A stretch of DNA of 26,753 bases. Origin: Candidatus Colicola caccequi (GTDB taxonomy: Bacteria; Bacteroidota; Bacteroidia; Bacteroidales; Paludibacteraceae). Each line of letters starts with the position of its first letter. Position 1 is the first letter of the stretch. Positions 6,793 to 15,408 of this stretch are shown here, piece by piece. The notes beneath the pieces are model-generated. The model made no database searches. It had not been told where the DNA came from and saw nothing but the letters and a program-made list of their open reading frames with translations. The DNA is taken from NCBI GenBank assembly GCA_018065205.1, contig JAGHTR010000178.1, positions 1-26,753 on the forward strand, written 5' to 3'. Made by a program: the position numbers and the translations under genes.

Positions 6793-7580
6793 CCATTTAT
6801 CCAAGGGAATTGTTTGGCTAAGAGTTGTTGCTCGCGGTCCACCTGATCAAGGAAATCCTTTGCCTCCTTGGTGTCGGGATGCAGAATTACATGGTTTTTA
6901 TCCAACCATAACTGATGCAAAGCATGCATCTTATCCGCCACAGATTGCGAATAAATAAACATCTTCCTGAAGCGTTCCCAAAGGTAATTAACAGCCGTCT
7001 TAGACGGATGCAACATATCTTCGGCATAGTAGCGATAGTCACGCAGTTCATCCAACAGGATTTCATAACTGGGGAAATAAGCCGTCCGTGCAGCATTACC
7101 ACGCAGCAACTCATCTACCGCCTGCAGCAAGATGCCTTTAGAAATCTGGTTCTCGTGCAAACCATCCTTGATATGACGAATAGGCGAAACAGTAAAGATA
7201 AAACGTTTGGACTTATACTTATCAAGGATAGGTCGCCAAGCCGACACAATATTATCCACCGTCAATCGACGACGCGTAAAGAGGTTAGCAGGACGCTTTT
7301 GGCAATTATCCACCACCTTTCCATCTAATTCATAAACCCATGACGTACCAAACGTAATAATAAGGACATCAGCTTGTTGAACCTCCTGAGAATCCATGTG
7401 ATGAGCAATGGAAATAGGATTATACAACGTGCCAAAAGGATTGGCCTCCACCTGCATATAGTACTCCTTCATTTTATCCGCCATATTATCGGAAAAGCAT
7501 GAACCTAAAAGCAGGAGATGGTCCTCGAGTCGGATTTGCCAAGGGTTGTTCTTGATATCAACTTTAGTAGTAAATTCCAT
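6789..7580 (-). CDS. GSCFA-domain protein
   Basis: This 263-aa protein carries the family motif near its N-terminus as GSCFS (26-30), followed by ADKM and ANPFGTLYNP, and later TFGTSWVYE, FTVSPIRHIKDG, YFPSYEI and AEDMLHPS. These match the GSCFA family, common in Bacteroidetes. By motif layout it resembles SGNH/GDSL-type hydrolases, in which the Ser of GSCF and the late D..H pair (here in AEDMLHPS) would act. No signal peptide is present, so it is probably cytoplasmic. Its substrate is unknown to me. It sits between a LolC/E-like permease and a pseudouridine synthase, separated from both by repeat-built spacers. Confidence 0.9.
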   Translation of the reverse strand: MEFTTKVDIKNNPWQIRLEDHLLLLGSCFSDNMADKMKEYYMQVEANPFGTLYNPISIAHHMDSQEVQQADVLIITFGTSWVYELDGKVVDNCQKRPANLFTRRRLTVDNIVSAWRPILDKYKSKRFIFTVSPIRHIKDGLHENQISKGILLQAVDELLRGNAARTAYFPSYEILLDELRDYRYYAEDMLHPSKTAVNYLWERFRKMFIYSQSVADKMHALHQLWLDKNHVILHPDTKEAKDFLDQVDREQQLLAKQFPWING

Positions 7581-7582
7581 TG

Positions 7583-7617
7583 ATTATTGCATATTGATTA
7601 TTGTATATTGCATATTG
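7583..7617 (-). repeat. Five exact 7-bp tandem units before the GSCFA start
   Basis: On the minus strand, directly after the permease stop codon TAA, come CAATATG, CAATATA, CAATAAT, CAATATG and CAATAAT, then CA and the ATG of the GSCFA gene. The whole spacer is made of these heptamers. Confidence 0.85.
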
Positions 7618-8841
7618 TTAGTCAAAGTGCATTACTTTAGCGGGCGAGATACGCGTCACAATAGCCGACGGCGCCAATAAGATGACAAAGGAAATCAGCA
7701 ACGTAGCTATATTAAGCAATATCAACGCCATCCAGGGGAAGGCAATAGGCACAAAACTGACATAATACGTAGATGCCTCCAGCGGGATGATATGCGTGAA
7801 ATACTGGATAGCAGCCAGACTTAGTCCAATGATATTGCCCCAAAGCATACCCTTCCCCACCAACATGACAGCTTGGGTAATAAAGACGCGGCGCACAAAA
7901 CGATTGTCTGCACCTAAAGCCTTAAGTGTTCCTATAAGACGAATACTATCCAAGATAAGTATAATCAAACCGGAAACGATATTAAAGCCGGAGACACATA
8001 ACATCAGAATGATGATGATGATTACATTCATATCCAGCAAGTCCAGCCACGAGAAAATCTGCGGATTAAGTTGTTCAATGGTTTGTGTATTAAGCACTTC
8101 TCCATTCGCCTGCATCCTATTGACGGTAGCAAAGTAGATATTCTCAGCAGCAACCTCTAAATGATCCAAATCATCAATCATCACCTCAATGCCGGAAGCC
8201 AAGGAATCAGACCAATGGTTCAGTTGACGAATAACCGGTTCCTGCACAATCAGGAACAAGCCATCAAACTCAGCAAAGCCGGTTTGGTAGATACCGGAGA
8301 CGGTCCATTTTCGTACTCGCAGGTTTTCGCCCACGAAGTAGCAAAAGAACGTACTATCCACATCCAAGTGCAGCCACGAAGACAGTTCGTTAGAGACTAA
8401 TACCTGCTGAGTCGTTTGCGGAATAGTGCCTCGAATGATATTGCTTTGGAAATAATCCCAATAATTAGTGCCCTTCACCACTATTCCACGCACCGCATCC
8501 GTCGTCTTAATAACTCCCGGCTTGGTAAGGAACGGTTTAGCCGATGTCACGTAAGGCAATTGGTGCAATTCATCCAGTAACGAGTCCGTCACGGTAATGG
8601 GAGTGAGTTCATACGTATCATTATCCTCAAAATTAGTAACCTGTATATGTGCACCAAATCCGGCTATTTTAGAGGCAATAGTGCGTTTAAATCCCACCAC
8701 GACGCAGAACGTGATAATCATCACGATTACTCCGATTATGATGCCTAACAATGCCACCTTAACAGCAGGCCGAGAAGCACGCTTATCATCCTGCGCGAAA
8801 AAAAGGCGCTTTGCTATGAATGTTTCTGCACGAGATGGCAT
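7618..8841 (-). CDS. LolC/LolE-type ABC transporter permease
   Basis: The 407-aa protein begins with the typical FIAKRLFF segment and a first membrane helix at about residues 28-50 (VALLGIIIGVIVMIITFCVVVGF). A large periplasmic MacB-like domain follows (about 50-270), then an FtsX domain with three further helices (about 275-300, 325-350, 365-395) containing GTLKALGADNRFVRR. This is the layout of LolC/E lipoprotein-releasing permeases, which pull lipoproteins out of the inner membrane with the ATPase LolD. No ATPase gene is in the window, so the partner must be elsewhere. It is first of the minus-strand trio; no clear TAnnTTTG promoter could be placed in the 41-bp gap to the divergent gene. 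Another FtsX/MacB-type permease role remains possible. Confidence 0.88.
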   Translation of the reverse strand: MPSRAETFIAKRLFFAQDDKRASRPAVKVALLGIIIGVIVMIITFCVVVGFKRTIASKIAGFGAHIQVTNFEDNDTYELTPITVTDSLLDELHQLPYVTSAKPFLTKPGVIKTTDAVRGIVVKGTNYWDYFQSNIIRGTIPQTTQQVLVSNELSSWLHLDVDSTFFCYFVGENLRVRKWTVSGIYQTGFAEFDGLFLIVQEPVIRQLNHWSDSLASGIEVMIDDLDHLEVAAENIYFATVNRMQANGEVLNTQTIEQLNPQIFSWLDLLDMNVIIIIILMLCVSGFNIVSGLIILILDSIRLIGTLKALGADNRFVRRVFITQAVMLVGKGMLWGNIIGLSLAAIQYFTHIIPLEASTYYVSFVPIAFPWMALILLNIATLLISFVILLAPSAIVTRISPAKVMHFD

Positions 8842-8882
8842 AATTTTTGTAGGTTATTTAGTACAATAAATTTATATTTTTT

Positions 8883-9281
8883 ATGAAACGTATTTGGTTT
8901 CTTGTTAGTAGTTTGGGGTTAGTTGGGTGCTTATGCGCTCAGATGCCTCAACGCCTTCCAGAAGAGGATGCAGCCAAGCATACCGAAATGATTTGCCGCG
9001 AGTTGAATATTCAGGATACCGTTCAGCGTCGTAAGATTTATAATATGCATCTTAAGTACGCCTATCAGTGTCAGCAGAGTAATACGCGTTTGGAGAAGTT
9101 GCAACGTATGGAAGAAGCGACAAAGGAACTAAAGACCATCCTAACTCCGGAGCAGTACAACCGGTTTATGAATGCTCAACTCAATCCCGAGCCACGCCGT
9201 CCTCAACATCCATACAATGACATGTTAGGACCATCTCCAATGCCCAATATGCCACCACCGCCATCAATGCCCCAACAATAA
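8883..9281 (+). CDS. Small Spy/CpxP-like envelope protein
   Basis: The product is 132 aa. An N-terminal signal (MKRIWFLVSSLGLVGCLCAQ) may be cut after CLCA or processed as a lipoprotein at the LVGC box (Cys16). The centre (about 25-100) is predicted helical and charged and ends in LTPEQYNRFM, the LTxxQ-type motif of Spy/CpxP periplasmic chaperones. The tail (102-132) is Pro/Met-rich, with MPNMPPPPSMPQQ. The family is thought to sense or buffer misfolded proteins or metals in the periplasm. It is transcribed away from the LolC/E-like gene, and its last 101 bases lie antisense to the PAP2 phosphatase gene. Family membership is likely, exact role unknown. Confidence 0.82.
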   Translation: MKRIWFLVSSLGLVGCLCAQMPQRLPEEDAAKHTEMICRELNIQDTVQRRKIYNMHLKYAYQCQQSNTRLEKLQRMEEATKELKTILTPEQYNRFMNAQLNPEPRRPQHPYNDMLGPSPMPNMPPPPSMPQQ

Positions 9282-9771
9282 GTCCACCTATGATATCTCC
9301 GGGGTAATGTACCCCCAAGTACATACGACTATAGCAATTTAGAGCCACCCACAGCATTAGCGGAAGGGTGGCTTTCCAATTCCTCCATATCAGCGAAAAG
9401 AGTAAACCACAGGACATGGTATTAGCAGCATGCGAACTGACAAACCCATACATGCCTCCATGGTAACCATTCACGATATGCAGCATACCTTCCAAAGCCG
9501 GTTCATGGGTAGGACGAGGCCGACAGACTAAGTGTTTGATGATACCGGATGAGATGAAGTCGCTCAGTCCGACAGCTGCGCCAAAGAAACACAGCATGAT
9601 AAGGGCTTTTTTCCAGCCAAAACGCCAAAAAAGTAAACCAACCAGTAAAGCATATAGAGGCAACCAAGTGAGTTTAGCGGAAATAATCCACATCACATGA
9701 TCCGCCCATACGGCATGCCAATTATTGATGGCAACCAACCAGTTTTGATCTATTTGAATGAGTTGTTCCAT
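9181..9771 (-). CDS. PAP2-family membrane phosphatase
   Basis: The 196-aa protein has five to six membrane helices and the three phosphatase motifs: KHLVCRPRP (K79 to P87), SSH (112-114, a variant of PSGH) and SRMYLGVHYPGD with R149, H155 and D159. PAP2 enzymes remove phosphate from lipid phosphates such as undecaprenyl-PP, phosphatidylglycerol-P or lipid A. It is the last gene of the seven-gene ffh operon, with its start 4 nt after the rsmE stop. Residues from about 164 on, including the last helix, are encoded opposite the Pro-rich tail of the convergent Spy-like gene; all catalytic motifs lie outside the overlap. The substrate cannot be told from sequence alone. Confidence 0.94.
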   Translation of the reverse strand: MEQLIQIDQNWLVAINNWHAVWADHVMWIISAKLTWLPLYALLVGLLFWRFGWKKALIMLCFFGAAVGLSDFISSGIIKHLVCRPRPTHEPALEGMLHIVNGYHGGMYGFVSSHAANTMSCGLLFSLIWRNWKATLPLMLWVALNCYSRMYLGVHYPGDIIGGLIVGALMAVVAYWALEMVLTCHCMDVEDGVARD

Positions 9772-9775
9772 AGTC

Positions 9776-10483
9776 TTATTCGTTCAATAGTACAGCAGTA
9801 TGTCCTGCAACCAATCCCGCCGTTTCTGTGCGTAAACGCGCCTTACCGAGCGATACGGGACGATACCCAGCCTGCAGAGCCATATTGATTTCCTCTTCAG
9901 AGAAATCACCTTCCGGACCGATTAACACAACTACCGAATGACCGGGGGTGATACATTGTTGCAAGGCATATTTATTGGGATTAGCGGCATAACCATCAGC
10001 ACAATGAGCGATCAATAAGTCCTGCGCCTTTGTTTGTGCGATGAAATCCCGAATAGGAGTCATCGTATGAATAACAGGGAAAGTAGCCTTAAGCGACTGT
10101 TTAGCCGCAGCCACCATGATACGCTGCAATCGGTCATCATTCACCGTCTTACGCTCCGAATAACGGCATAAGAGCGGAGTTATCTCATCTACACCTATCT
10201 CGGTGCATTTCTCCACCATCCATTCCAATCGATCAATGTTCTTGGTAGGCGCAATGGCGATATGTATATGTCCGCGATGGAGCGGTTCGGGCTGCTCGGA
10301 GGAGATAATACGCACCTCACAATGTTTCTTATGAGGATTGGTTACTTCGGCTTGATAGATAGTGCCTTGTCCATCGGTAATGGCAATCTGATCCCCTATC
10401 GCAACGCGCAGCACTTGCACGCAATGAGCACTCTCTTCCTCAGGAAGTGTCAAGGTAGATAATATATCTGGAGCAAAGAACAT
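9776..10483 (-). CDS. rsmE: 16S rRNA m3U1498 methyltransferase RsmE
   Basis: The 235-aa length and the motifs IGPEGDFSEEE (188-198) and LGKARLRTETA (212-222) are diagnostic of RsmE, a SPOUT methyltransferase. The knotted C-terminal half binds S-adenosylmethionine and the first 70 residues form the PUA-like RNA-binding domain. It methylates N3 of U1498 in helix 44 of 16S rRNA. The gene lies 24 nt downstream of the M16 peptidase stop and 4 nt upstream of the PAP2 phosphatase start, in the ffh operon. Confidence 0.96.
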   Translation of the reverse strand: MFFAPDILSTLTLPEEESAHCVQVLRVAIGDQIAITDGQGTIYQAEVTNPHKKHCEVRIISSEQPEPLHRGHIHIAIAPTKNIDRLEWMVEKCTEIGVDEITPLLCRYSERKTVNDDRLQRIMVAAAKQSLKATFPVIHTMTPIRDFIAQTKAQDLLIAHCADGYAANPNKYALQQCITPGHSVVVLIGPEGDFSEEEINMALQAGYRPVSLGKARLRTETAGLVAGHTAVLLNE

Positions 10484-10507
10484 AAGATTAACGAGAACGA
10501 TGCCTAA

Positions 10508-13411
10508 TTAGTAAACAAAGATATCTTTTAATTTAAGTTGTTTAATGGTGCCGATGGATTTGAGATAATTCATATCTAATGACTTGGGGTCACCTAAGAC
10601 AAGATAACGATAGGTGCGATTAGCCACATGGTTCTGTTGGAAATTAACAACATCGTCCAAGGTTAACGTCTTAACGGTATCATACATATCACGGGTATAG
10701 TCATGATTCCAACCTTTATGTATATATCGCACGTACGCGTTAAGGACCTCTTGTCCCACATAGCGTCTCTTTTCCAAACGTTTAATCAATCCGTTCTGCG
10801 CCTGTTCAAAAGTTGATTGAGAGAGAGGCATGATATTGCAGATTGAATCAAAAGCCAGCAAGCAGTCCTTGAGTTTATCGTTTTGAGAGATGATATAGGT
10901 AAAGAACACATTATTCTCGCCGGCATATTCGGCGACGCTGTATTCGGCAGCTGATGCATAGCATAATGCCCTACTCTCACGCATTTCTTGGAAGACAATG
11001 GACCCCATTGAGCCATCAAAGTACTCATTAAAGAGCATTGCAATGGCTTCCGCTTTAGGCGAGTATTTGTCTCCCCAGTTAGCAAACTGAAAGAGATAGA
11101 TATTATTGGCCTTATAGGGAGCAATCCATACTTCAGGTTGAGTGATTAGTTCGGGTTGCAGGCGTGTAATGGCATATTGTTGGTCTTTATTGCCCATTGC
11201 AATCATACGCGATTGCGTATTAAGCGTTTGTGCCACTTCATCTTGAGTAGCCGGTCCGTAGTACGTAACCGTCGCTATACCCGGAATCAACGATTTAACA
11301 TGGTTCATCACTTCGGCAGCCGACATTTTCTTCATTTGCTTAGGTGTAAGCGTAGCAGCGGCATTGGCTTTGAGACCAATCTGTCCGGCCGTCATCAGTT
11401 GGGAGAAACAAGCCCCCTGATTGCTCTTGGCATCATGATGCGCCTTGATATTATCTTTGATAAGTTCTTTTAAGATAGCATCATTAGGTTGATAATCCAG
11501 CACCTTATCCTCTAATAAAGCCAATGTCTTAGCGAAATTCTCCTGCAAACCGCTCACACTGAAGATTGTGTGGCTGTGGGTATTGTATATATCCACTTCA
11601 GCCGCCAGACTATACAACGCTGTTTCGTATTCATCTGCGCCCATTGTTTGGGTGCCTAAGTATTCAATCAGGTCCGTAGCCAAGTCAATCACCGGGTCGG
11701 CATCTTTGCCTTTAGCCACCGTCAAGGTGAGATAGAACAACTCATTGTCGGTATTTTGTTTATAAAGCAGTTGTTGGTCACCTTTCAGATTCGTACGGCT
11801 AAGGTCCTTATCAAAATCCAAGAACTGAGGTTGCAACGCTTCCGGTTCTATCTGCGCCAGATTAGTGACAAAGGATGAGGACTTATCGCGGTTCATTTCA
11901 ATAGGCGTAATAGCCGGTTTATCTACGGAAGACGGATTAGCGTCCTCTTTTTGCTGCTTATAGATGGCAGCGTAGTTATTGCCTAAGTACTTATTGGCAA
12001 CGCGCACCACATCGTCCTTGGTTATTTTTGCCATCGCATCCACCTGATGCACTACTTGGTCATAAGGAATGCCGTAAATAAACGAGTTTACATAACTAAA
12101 TACACGATTGGTATTATCGTCTAAACCCTCCATTTCATCTCGGCGGGAATTAGCAATAATGGCTTGAAGCAAGTCTTCACTAAAATCACCTTTCTTAAGT
12201 TTCTCCACCTCGGCGAGCAGGATAGCACGTGTTTGTTCCAGACTCTGACCGGCCTTAGGATAACCGATTGCAAAGAACGTGGAATAGTCATTGCCCGGCA
12301 TGACTCCGGTAGCCGAAGCAAGGAGCAATTGCTTTTGATCAATATCCAGGTCCATTAATCCGCATTTGCCGTTCTGAAGCACTTGGGACATCACTTCAAT
12401 GGCATTTCTATCTTCATCTTGGACAGCAGGCATCGACCATGCCAACCATAGTTCGGGAGTCTCTTTACCATATACGACAGTATCTTTAGGAGCCGACAAA
12501 GCCGATTGAGCAGGGATGACGGCCTTAGGCAGGTTATTATTAGGCTGCCATTGACCAAAGTACTCATCTACGATAGCAATCGTATGGTCATAATCCAAGT
12601 CACCACTCAAACATACCGCCACGTTATTAGGACGGTAGTAGGTCTGATAAAAACGGCGTATATTGGTTAATGACGGATTCTTCAGGTGCTCTTGGGTACC
12701 AATCACCGAGTGCTGACGATACGGCACTTGAGGATAAAGGATATTATTAGCCGCCTGCATGACCTTATCTTGGTCCATCGTGGAATACATATTAAACTCC
12801 TCATATACGGCTTCTAATTCAGTGTGAAAACCACGGATAACAAGGTTTTGGAATCGATCGGACTCAATCATCGCCCAGCGACGCAGTTCACCGGCAGGAA
12901 TAATCTCGTGGTAACATGTCATATCGGTGGAAGTAAAGGCATTTACTCCTTTAGCACCAATTATGCTCATCAGTTTATCAAACTCATTAGCGATTGCCAC
13001 TTGGCTGCTCAGATACGACACACTATCAATTTGGTGGTAGATGGCTTTACGGACAGCAGCATCAGAGGTATGACCATAGATGTCATACAGACTATCTATT
13101 TGGGTAAGATAGACTTGTTCGGCATCATAGTCAGTTGTACCATAATGTGTAGTACCCTTAAACATGATATGCTCCTGATAATGCGCCAATCCTGTTGATT
13201 CAAGCGGGTCGTTCTGCGCTCCGGCACGAACGGCAATAAAGGTTTGTATCTCAGGTTTTTGTGCATTGCGACTTAAGAAGACCGTCAATCCGTTATCTAA
13301 CGTATAGATACGTCCATTCATCGGATCATTCGGTACAGAATAATAGGCATACTCCTTGGCTTGAGCAGCCAATGTTATTAAAGATAAAACGATAACCAGT
13401 ACTTTTCTCAT
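10508..13411 (-). CDS. M16-family zinc peptidase (pitrilysin/insulinase-like), secreted
   Basis: This 967-aa protein has a signal peptide (about 1-18, ending AQA) and the inverted zinc motif HYQEH (H77, E80, H81) typical of M16, with a third ligand region ELEAVYEEF about 75-80 residues later. Two or more M16-type lobes follow; the C-terminal half (about 560-940) resembles the inactive partner repeats. Proteins of this size act in one chain, unlike the two-subunit 45-kDa forms. It would break down peptides in the periplasm or at the cell surface. Its ATG overlaps the prfA stop codon by 4 bp (ATGA), indicating translational coupling inside the ffh operon. Confidence 0.95.
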   Translation of the reverse strand: MRKVLVIVLSLITLAAQAKEYAYYSVPNDPMNGRIYTLDNGLTVFLSRNAQKPEIQTFIAVRAGAQNDPLESTGLAHYQEHIMFKGTTHYGTTDYDAEQVYLTQIDSLYDIYGHTSDAAVRKAIYHQIDSVSYLSSQVAIANEFDKLMSIIGAKGVNAFTSTDMTCYHEIIPAGELRRWAMIESDRFQNLVIRGFHTELEAVYEEFNMYSTMDQDKVMQAANNILYPQVPYRQHSVIGTQEHLKNPSLTNIRRFYQTYYRPNNVAVCLSGDLDYDHTIAIVDEYFGQWQPNNNLPKAVIPAQSALSAPKDTVVYGKETPELWLAWSMPAVQDEDRNAIEVMSQVLQNGKCGLMDLDIDQKQLLLASATGVMPGNDYSTFFAIGYPKAGQSLEQTRAILLAEVEKLKKGDFSEDLLQAIIANSRRDEMEGLDDNTNRVFSYVNSFIYGIPYDQVVHQVDAMAKITKDDVVRVANKYLGNNYAAIYKQQKEDANPSSVDKPAITPIEMNRDKSSSFVTNLAQIEPEALQPQFLDFDKDLSRTNLKGDQQLLYKQNTDNELFYLTLTVAKGKDADPVIDLATDLIEYLGTQTMGADEYETALYSLAAEVDIYNTHSHTIFSVSGLQENFAKTLALLEDKVLDYQPNDAILKELIKDNIKAHHDAKSNQGACFSQLMTAGQIGLKANAAATLTPKQMKKMSAAEVMNHVKSLIPGIATVTYYGPATQDEVAQTLNTQSRMIAMGNKDQQYAITRLQPELITQPEVWIAPYKANNIYLFQFANWGDKYSPKAEAIAMLFNEYFDGSMGSIVFQEMRESRALCYASAAEYSVAEYAGENNVFFTYIISQNDKLKDCLLAFDSICNIMPLSQSTFEQAQNGLIKRLEKRRYVGQEVLNAYVRYIHKGWNHDYTRDMYDTVKTLTLDDVVNFQQNHVANRTYRYLVLGDPKSLDMNYLKSIGTIKQLKLKDIFVY

Positions 13412-14508
13412 AATTCACTTTCTTTTAGTCGTTCAGCGTTTTCGGCTACGGTTAAGGCATCGATTACGCTTTGTATATCGCCGTCCATAAAGGCAGCCAG
13501 GTTGTAGATTGTTAATCCGATGCGATGGTCAGTTATTCGTCCCTGAGGATAGTTATAGGTGCGAATCTTGGCACTTCGGTCACCGGTAGAAACCATTGTT
13601 TTGCGGCGCGCAGCAATGTCGTCAATATATTTCTGATGTTCCTTATCGTAAATCATTGTGCGCAGACGAGACAGGGCTCTCTCTTTATTCTTAGGCTGGT
13701 CGCGTGTTTCGGTACATTCAATCAGTATTTCTTGCTCCTCGCCCGTATTGGGGTTCTTCCAGTTATAACGCAAGCGTACACCGGATGACACTTTATTCAC
13801 GTTCTGTCCTCCGGCACCTCCGCTACGGAAGTAATCCCAGCGTATTTCGCCTTCATTGATATTAACTTCAAACTCCTCCGCTTCAGGCAGCACCGCTACA
13901 GTAGCGGCGGATGTATGTAATCGTCCCTGTGTTTCGGTAGCCGGTACACGCTGAACGCGATGCACCCCACTCTCGTATTTGAGTGTACCATATACGTTCT
14001 CGCCGGTGACGTTAAAGATAATTTCCTTATAGCCACCTACGGCTCCTTCGGAGCAAGAAGACACGGTATATTTGAATCCTTTGAGTTCGAAGTACTTTGT
14101 GTACATCCTAAATAAATCTCCGGCGAACAAAGCCGCTTCATCACCTCCTGTTCCTCCACGAATCTCCATAACGACATTCTTGCCATCTTCAGGATCGCGC
14201 GGCAGCAGCATCAGTTTAACTTCCTCCTCTAATGCCGGAATCTGAGGTTCTAACTCATCTATCTCCATGCGAGCCATCTCTTTGAGTTCAGGATCCGACT
14301 CGTTATAGAGCAGTTGTTTAGCCTCTTCAAGGCTCTTGACGGCTTTTTTGTATTTCTCGGCTGAAGCCAGCACGCGTTCCAGTTCCTTGTAATCACGATT
14401 AAGACGCACATACCGCGCTTGGTCGGCAATGACCGCCGGGTCTGTTATCATTAGGCTAACTTCGTGAAACTTAGCTTCCAGTCCTTCTATTCGATTGAGA
14501 ATATCCAT
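13408..14508 (-). CDS. prfA: Peptide chain release factor 1 (RF1)
   Basis: At 366 aa this is a full class I release factor. The PAT codon-recognition tripeptide (189-191, in RVPATETQGR) marks RF1, which reads UAA and UAG, rather than RF2. The catalytic GGQ at 233-235, in SGGAGGQNVNKVSSGVRL, triggers peptide release in the ribosome. The N-terminal coiled-coil domain 1 (about 1-100) is present, and no programmed frameshift is seen or expected. It overlaps the M16 peptidase start by 4 bp and follows folD by 23 nt across a heptamer-repeat spacer. Confidence 0.98.
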   Translation of the reverse strand: MDILNRIEGLEAKFHEVSLMITDPAVIADQARYVRLNRDYKELERVLASAEKYKKAVKSLEEAKQLLYNESDPELKEMARMEIDELEPQIPALEEEVKLMLLPRDPEDGKNVVMEIRGGTGGDEAALFAGDLFRMYTKYFELKGFKYTVSSCSEGAVGGYKEIIFNVTGENVYGTLKYESGVHRVQRVPATETQGRLHTSAATVAVLPEAEEFEVNINEGEIRWDYFRSGGAGGQNVNKVSSGVRLRYNWKNPNTGEEQEILIECTETRDQPKNKERALSRLRTMIYDKEHQKYIDDIAARRKTMVSTGDRSAKIRTYNYPQGRITDHRIGLTIYNLAAFMDGDIQSVIDALTVAENAERLKESEL

Positions 14509-14513
14509 ATTTG

Positions 14514-14548
14514 GCGTTGAGAGTTGATAGTTTAACGTTTAGAGTTGT
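14514..14548 (-). repeat. Heptamer tandem repeat spanning the folD stop and prfA leader
   Basis: On the minus strand five 7-bp units follow one another: ACAACTC, TAAACGT, TAAACTA, TCAACTC and TCAACGC, then CAAAT and the prfA ATG. Shared pattern: T, A or C, A, A, C, T or G, N, except that the first unit starts with A. The array begins inside the last codons of folD and supplies its stop codon. Confidence 0.75.
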
Positions 14549-15407
14549 AGGCTTGGAGGGCGTTTTGGAGCAGACTGACGATAGTCATTGGTCCTACTCC
14601 GCCGGGAACAGGCGTTATGTAGTCGCATTTAGGAGCCACATTATCAAAATCCACATCACCTTTGAGACGATATCCCTTAGGAGCGTTGGAATCTTCTACG
14701 CGTGTTATGCCCACATCAATAATAGTTGCTCCGGGACTAACCATATCGGCGGTTAGCAGTCCGGGATGGCCTACAGCCACGATGATGATATCTGCCGACA
14801 AACAAACCTCCTTCAAGTGCGTTGTATGGCTATGGCATAACGTGACCGTTGCGTTTCCGCGTTCGTGCTTTTGCATGAGTAGCGACGCCATTGGTTTACC
14901 TACTATATTACTGCGTCCAATCACCACGATATGTTTGCCATCCGTTGGGATAGCATAGCGACTCAATAATTCACGTATGCCACGAGGGGTTGCCGAAATG
15001 ATGCAGGGCAAACCTTTGGTAGCACGACCTACATTCTCGGGCGTCAATCCATCCACATCCTTGCGATAATCAATGGCGGAAGTGATGGTCTGTTCATCTA
15101 TATGCTTAGGCAATGGTAACTGCACAATGAACCCATCTATTGAGTCATCGTGGTTCAGTTTATCCACTTCTGCCAGCAGTTCTTTTTCGGTAATGGTATC
15201 CTCAAAAGCAATGCGAACAGCCTCAATGCCCACTTCCAGACATGCCTTCATCTTGTTATTGACATACGTTTCAGAAGCCGGGTTATGCCCCACAATGACG
15301 ATACCCAATTTAGGGGCACGTTGATGGGCGGCCAATAAATCAACTATTTGTGCCTTCAATTCGGCACGAATCTCGGCTGCAATTTTCTTTCCGTCTAATA
15401 TAGTCAT
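14532..15407 (-). CDS. folD: Bifunctional methylenetetrahydrofolate dehydrogenase/cyclohydrolase
   Basis: The 291-aa protein has the FolD hallmarks: YVNNKMKAC with Y48 and catalytic Lys52, GFIVQLPLPKHID, DVDGLTPENVG, a GRSNIVGKP NADP-binding turn, and the closing segment TPVPGGVGPMTIVSLLQN. The usual PCTPxG loop is here CIISATPRG, a local variation. It interconverts 5,10-methylene-, methenyl- and 10-formyl-tetrahydrofolate in the cytosol, feeding purine and formyl-Met synthesis. One nucleotide separates it from the lytic transglycosylase stop. Its last residues (NSKR) are encoded by the heptamer repeat that fills the spacer to prfA, so its C-terminus may have been altered by that repeat. Confidence 0.97.
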   Translation of the reverse strand: MTILDGKKIAAEIRAELKAQIVDLLAAHQRAPKLGIVIVGHNPASETYVNNKMKACLEVGIEAVRIAFEDTITEKELLAEVDKLNHDDSIDGFIVQLPLPKHIDEQTITSAIDYRKDVDGLTPENVGRATKGLPCIISATPRGIRELLSRYAIPTDGKHIVVIGRSNIVGKPMASLLMQKHERGNATVTLCHSHTTHLKEVCLSADIIIVAVGHPGLLTADMVSPGATIIDVGITRVEDSNAPKGYRLKGDVDFDNVAPKCDYITPVPGGVGPMTIVSLLQNALQAYNSKR

Positions 15408-15408
15408 C

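Noticed and set aside
8842..8882. Promoters for the LolC/E-like and Spy-like genes
   Set aside because: No TAnnTTTG box with a TTTG box 20 bp upstream could be placed on either strand; only one-mismatch forms occur.
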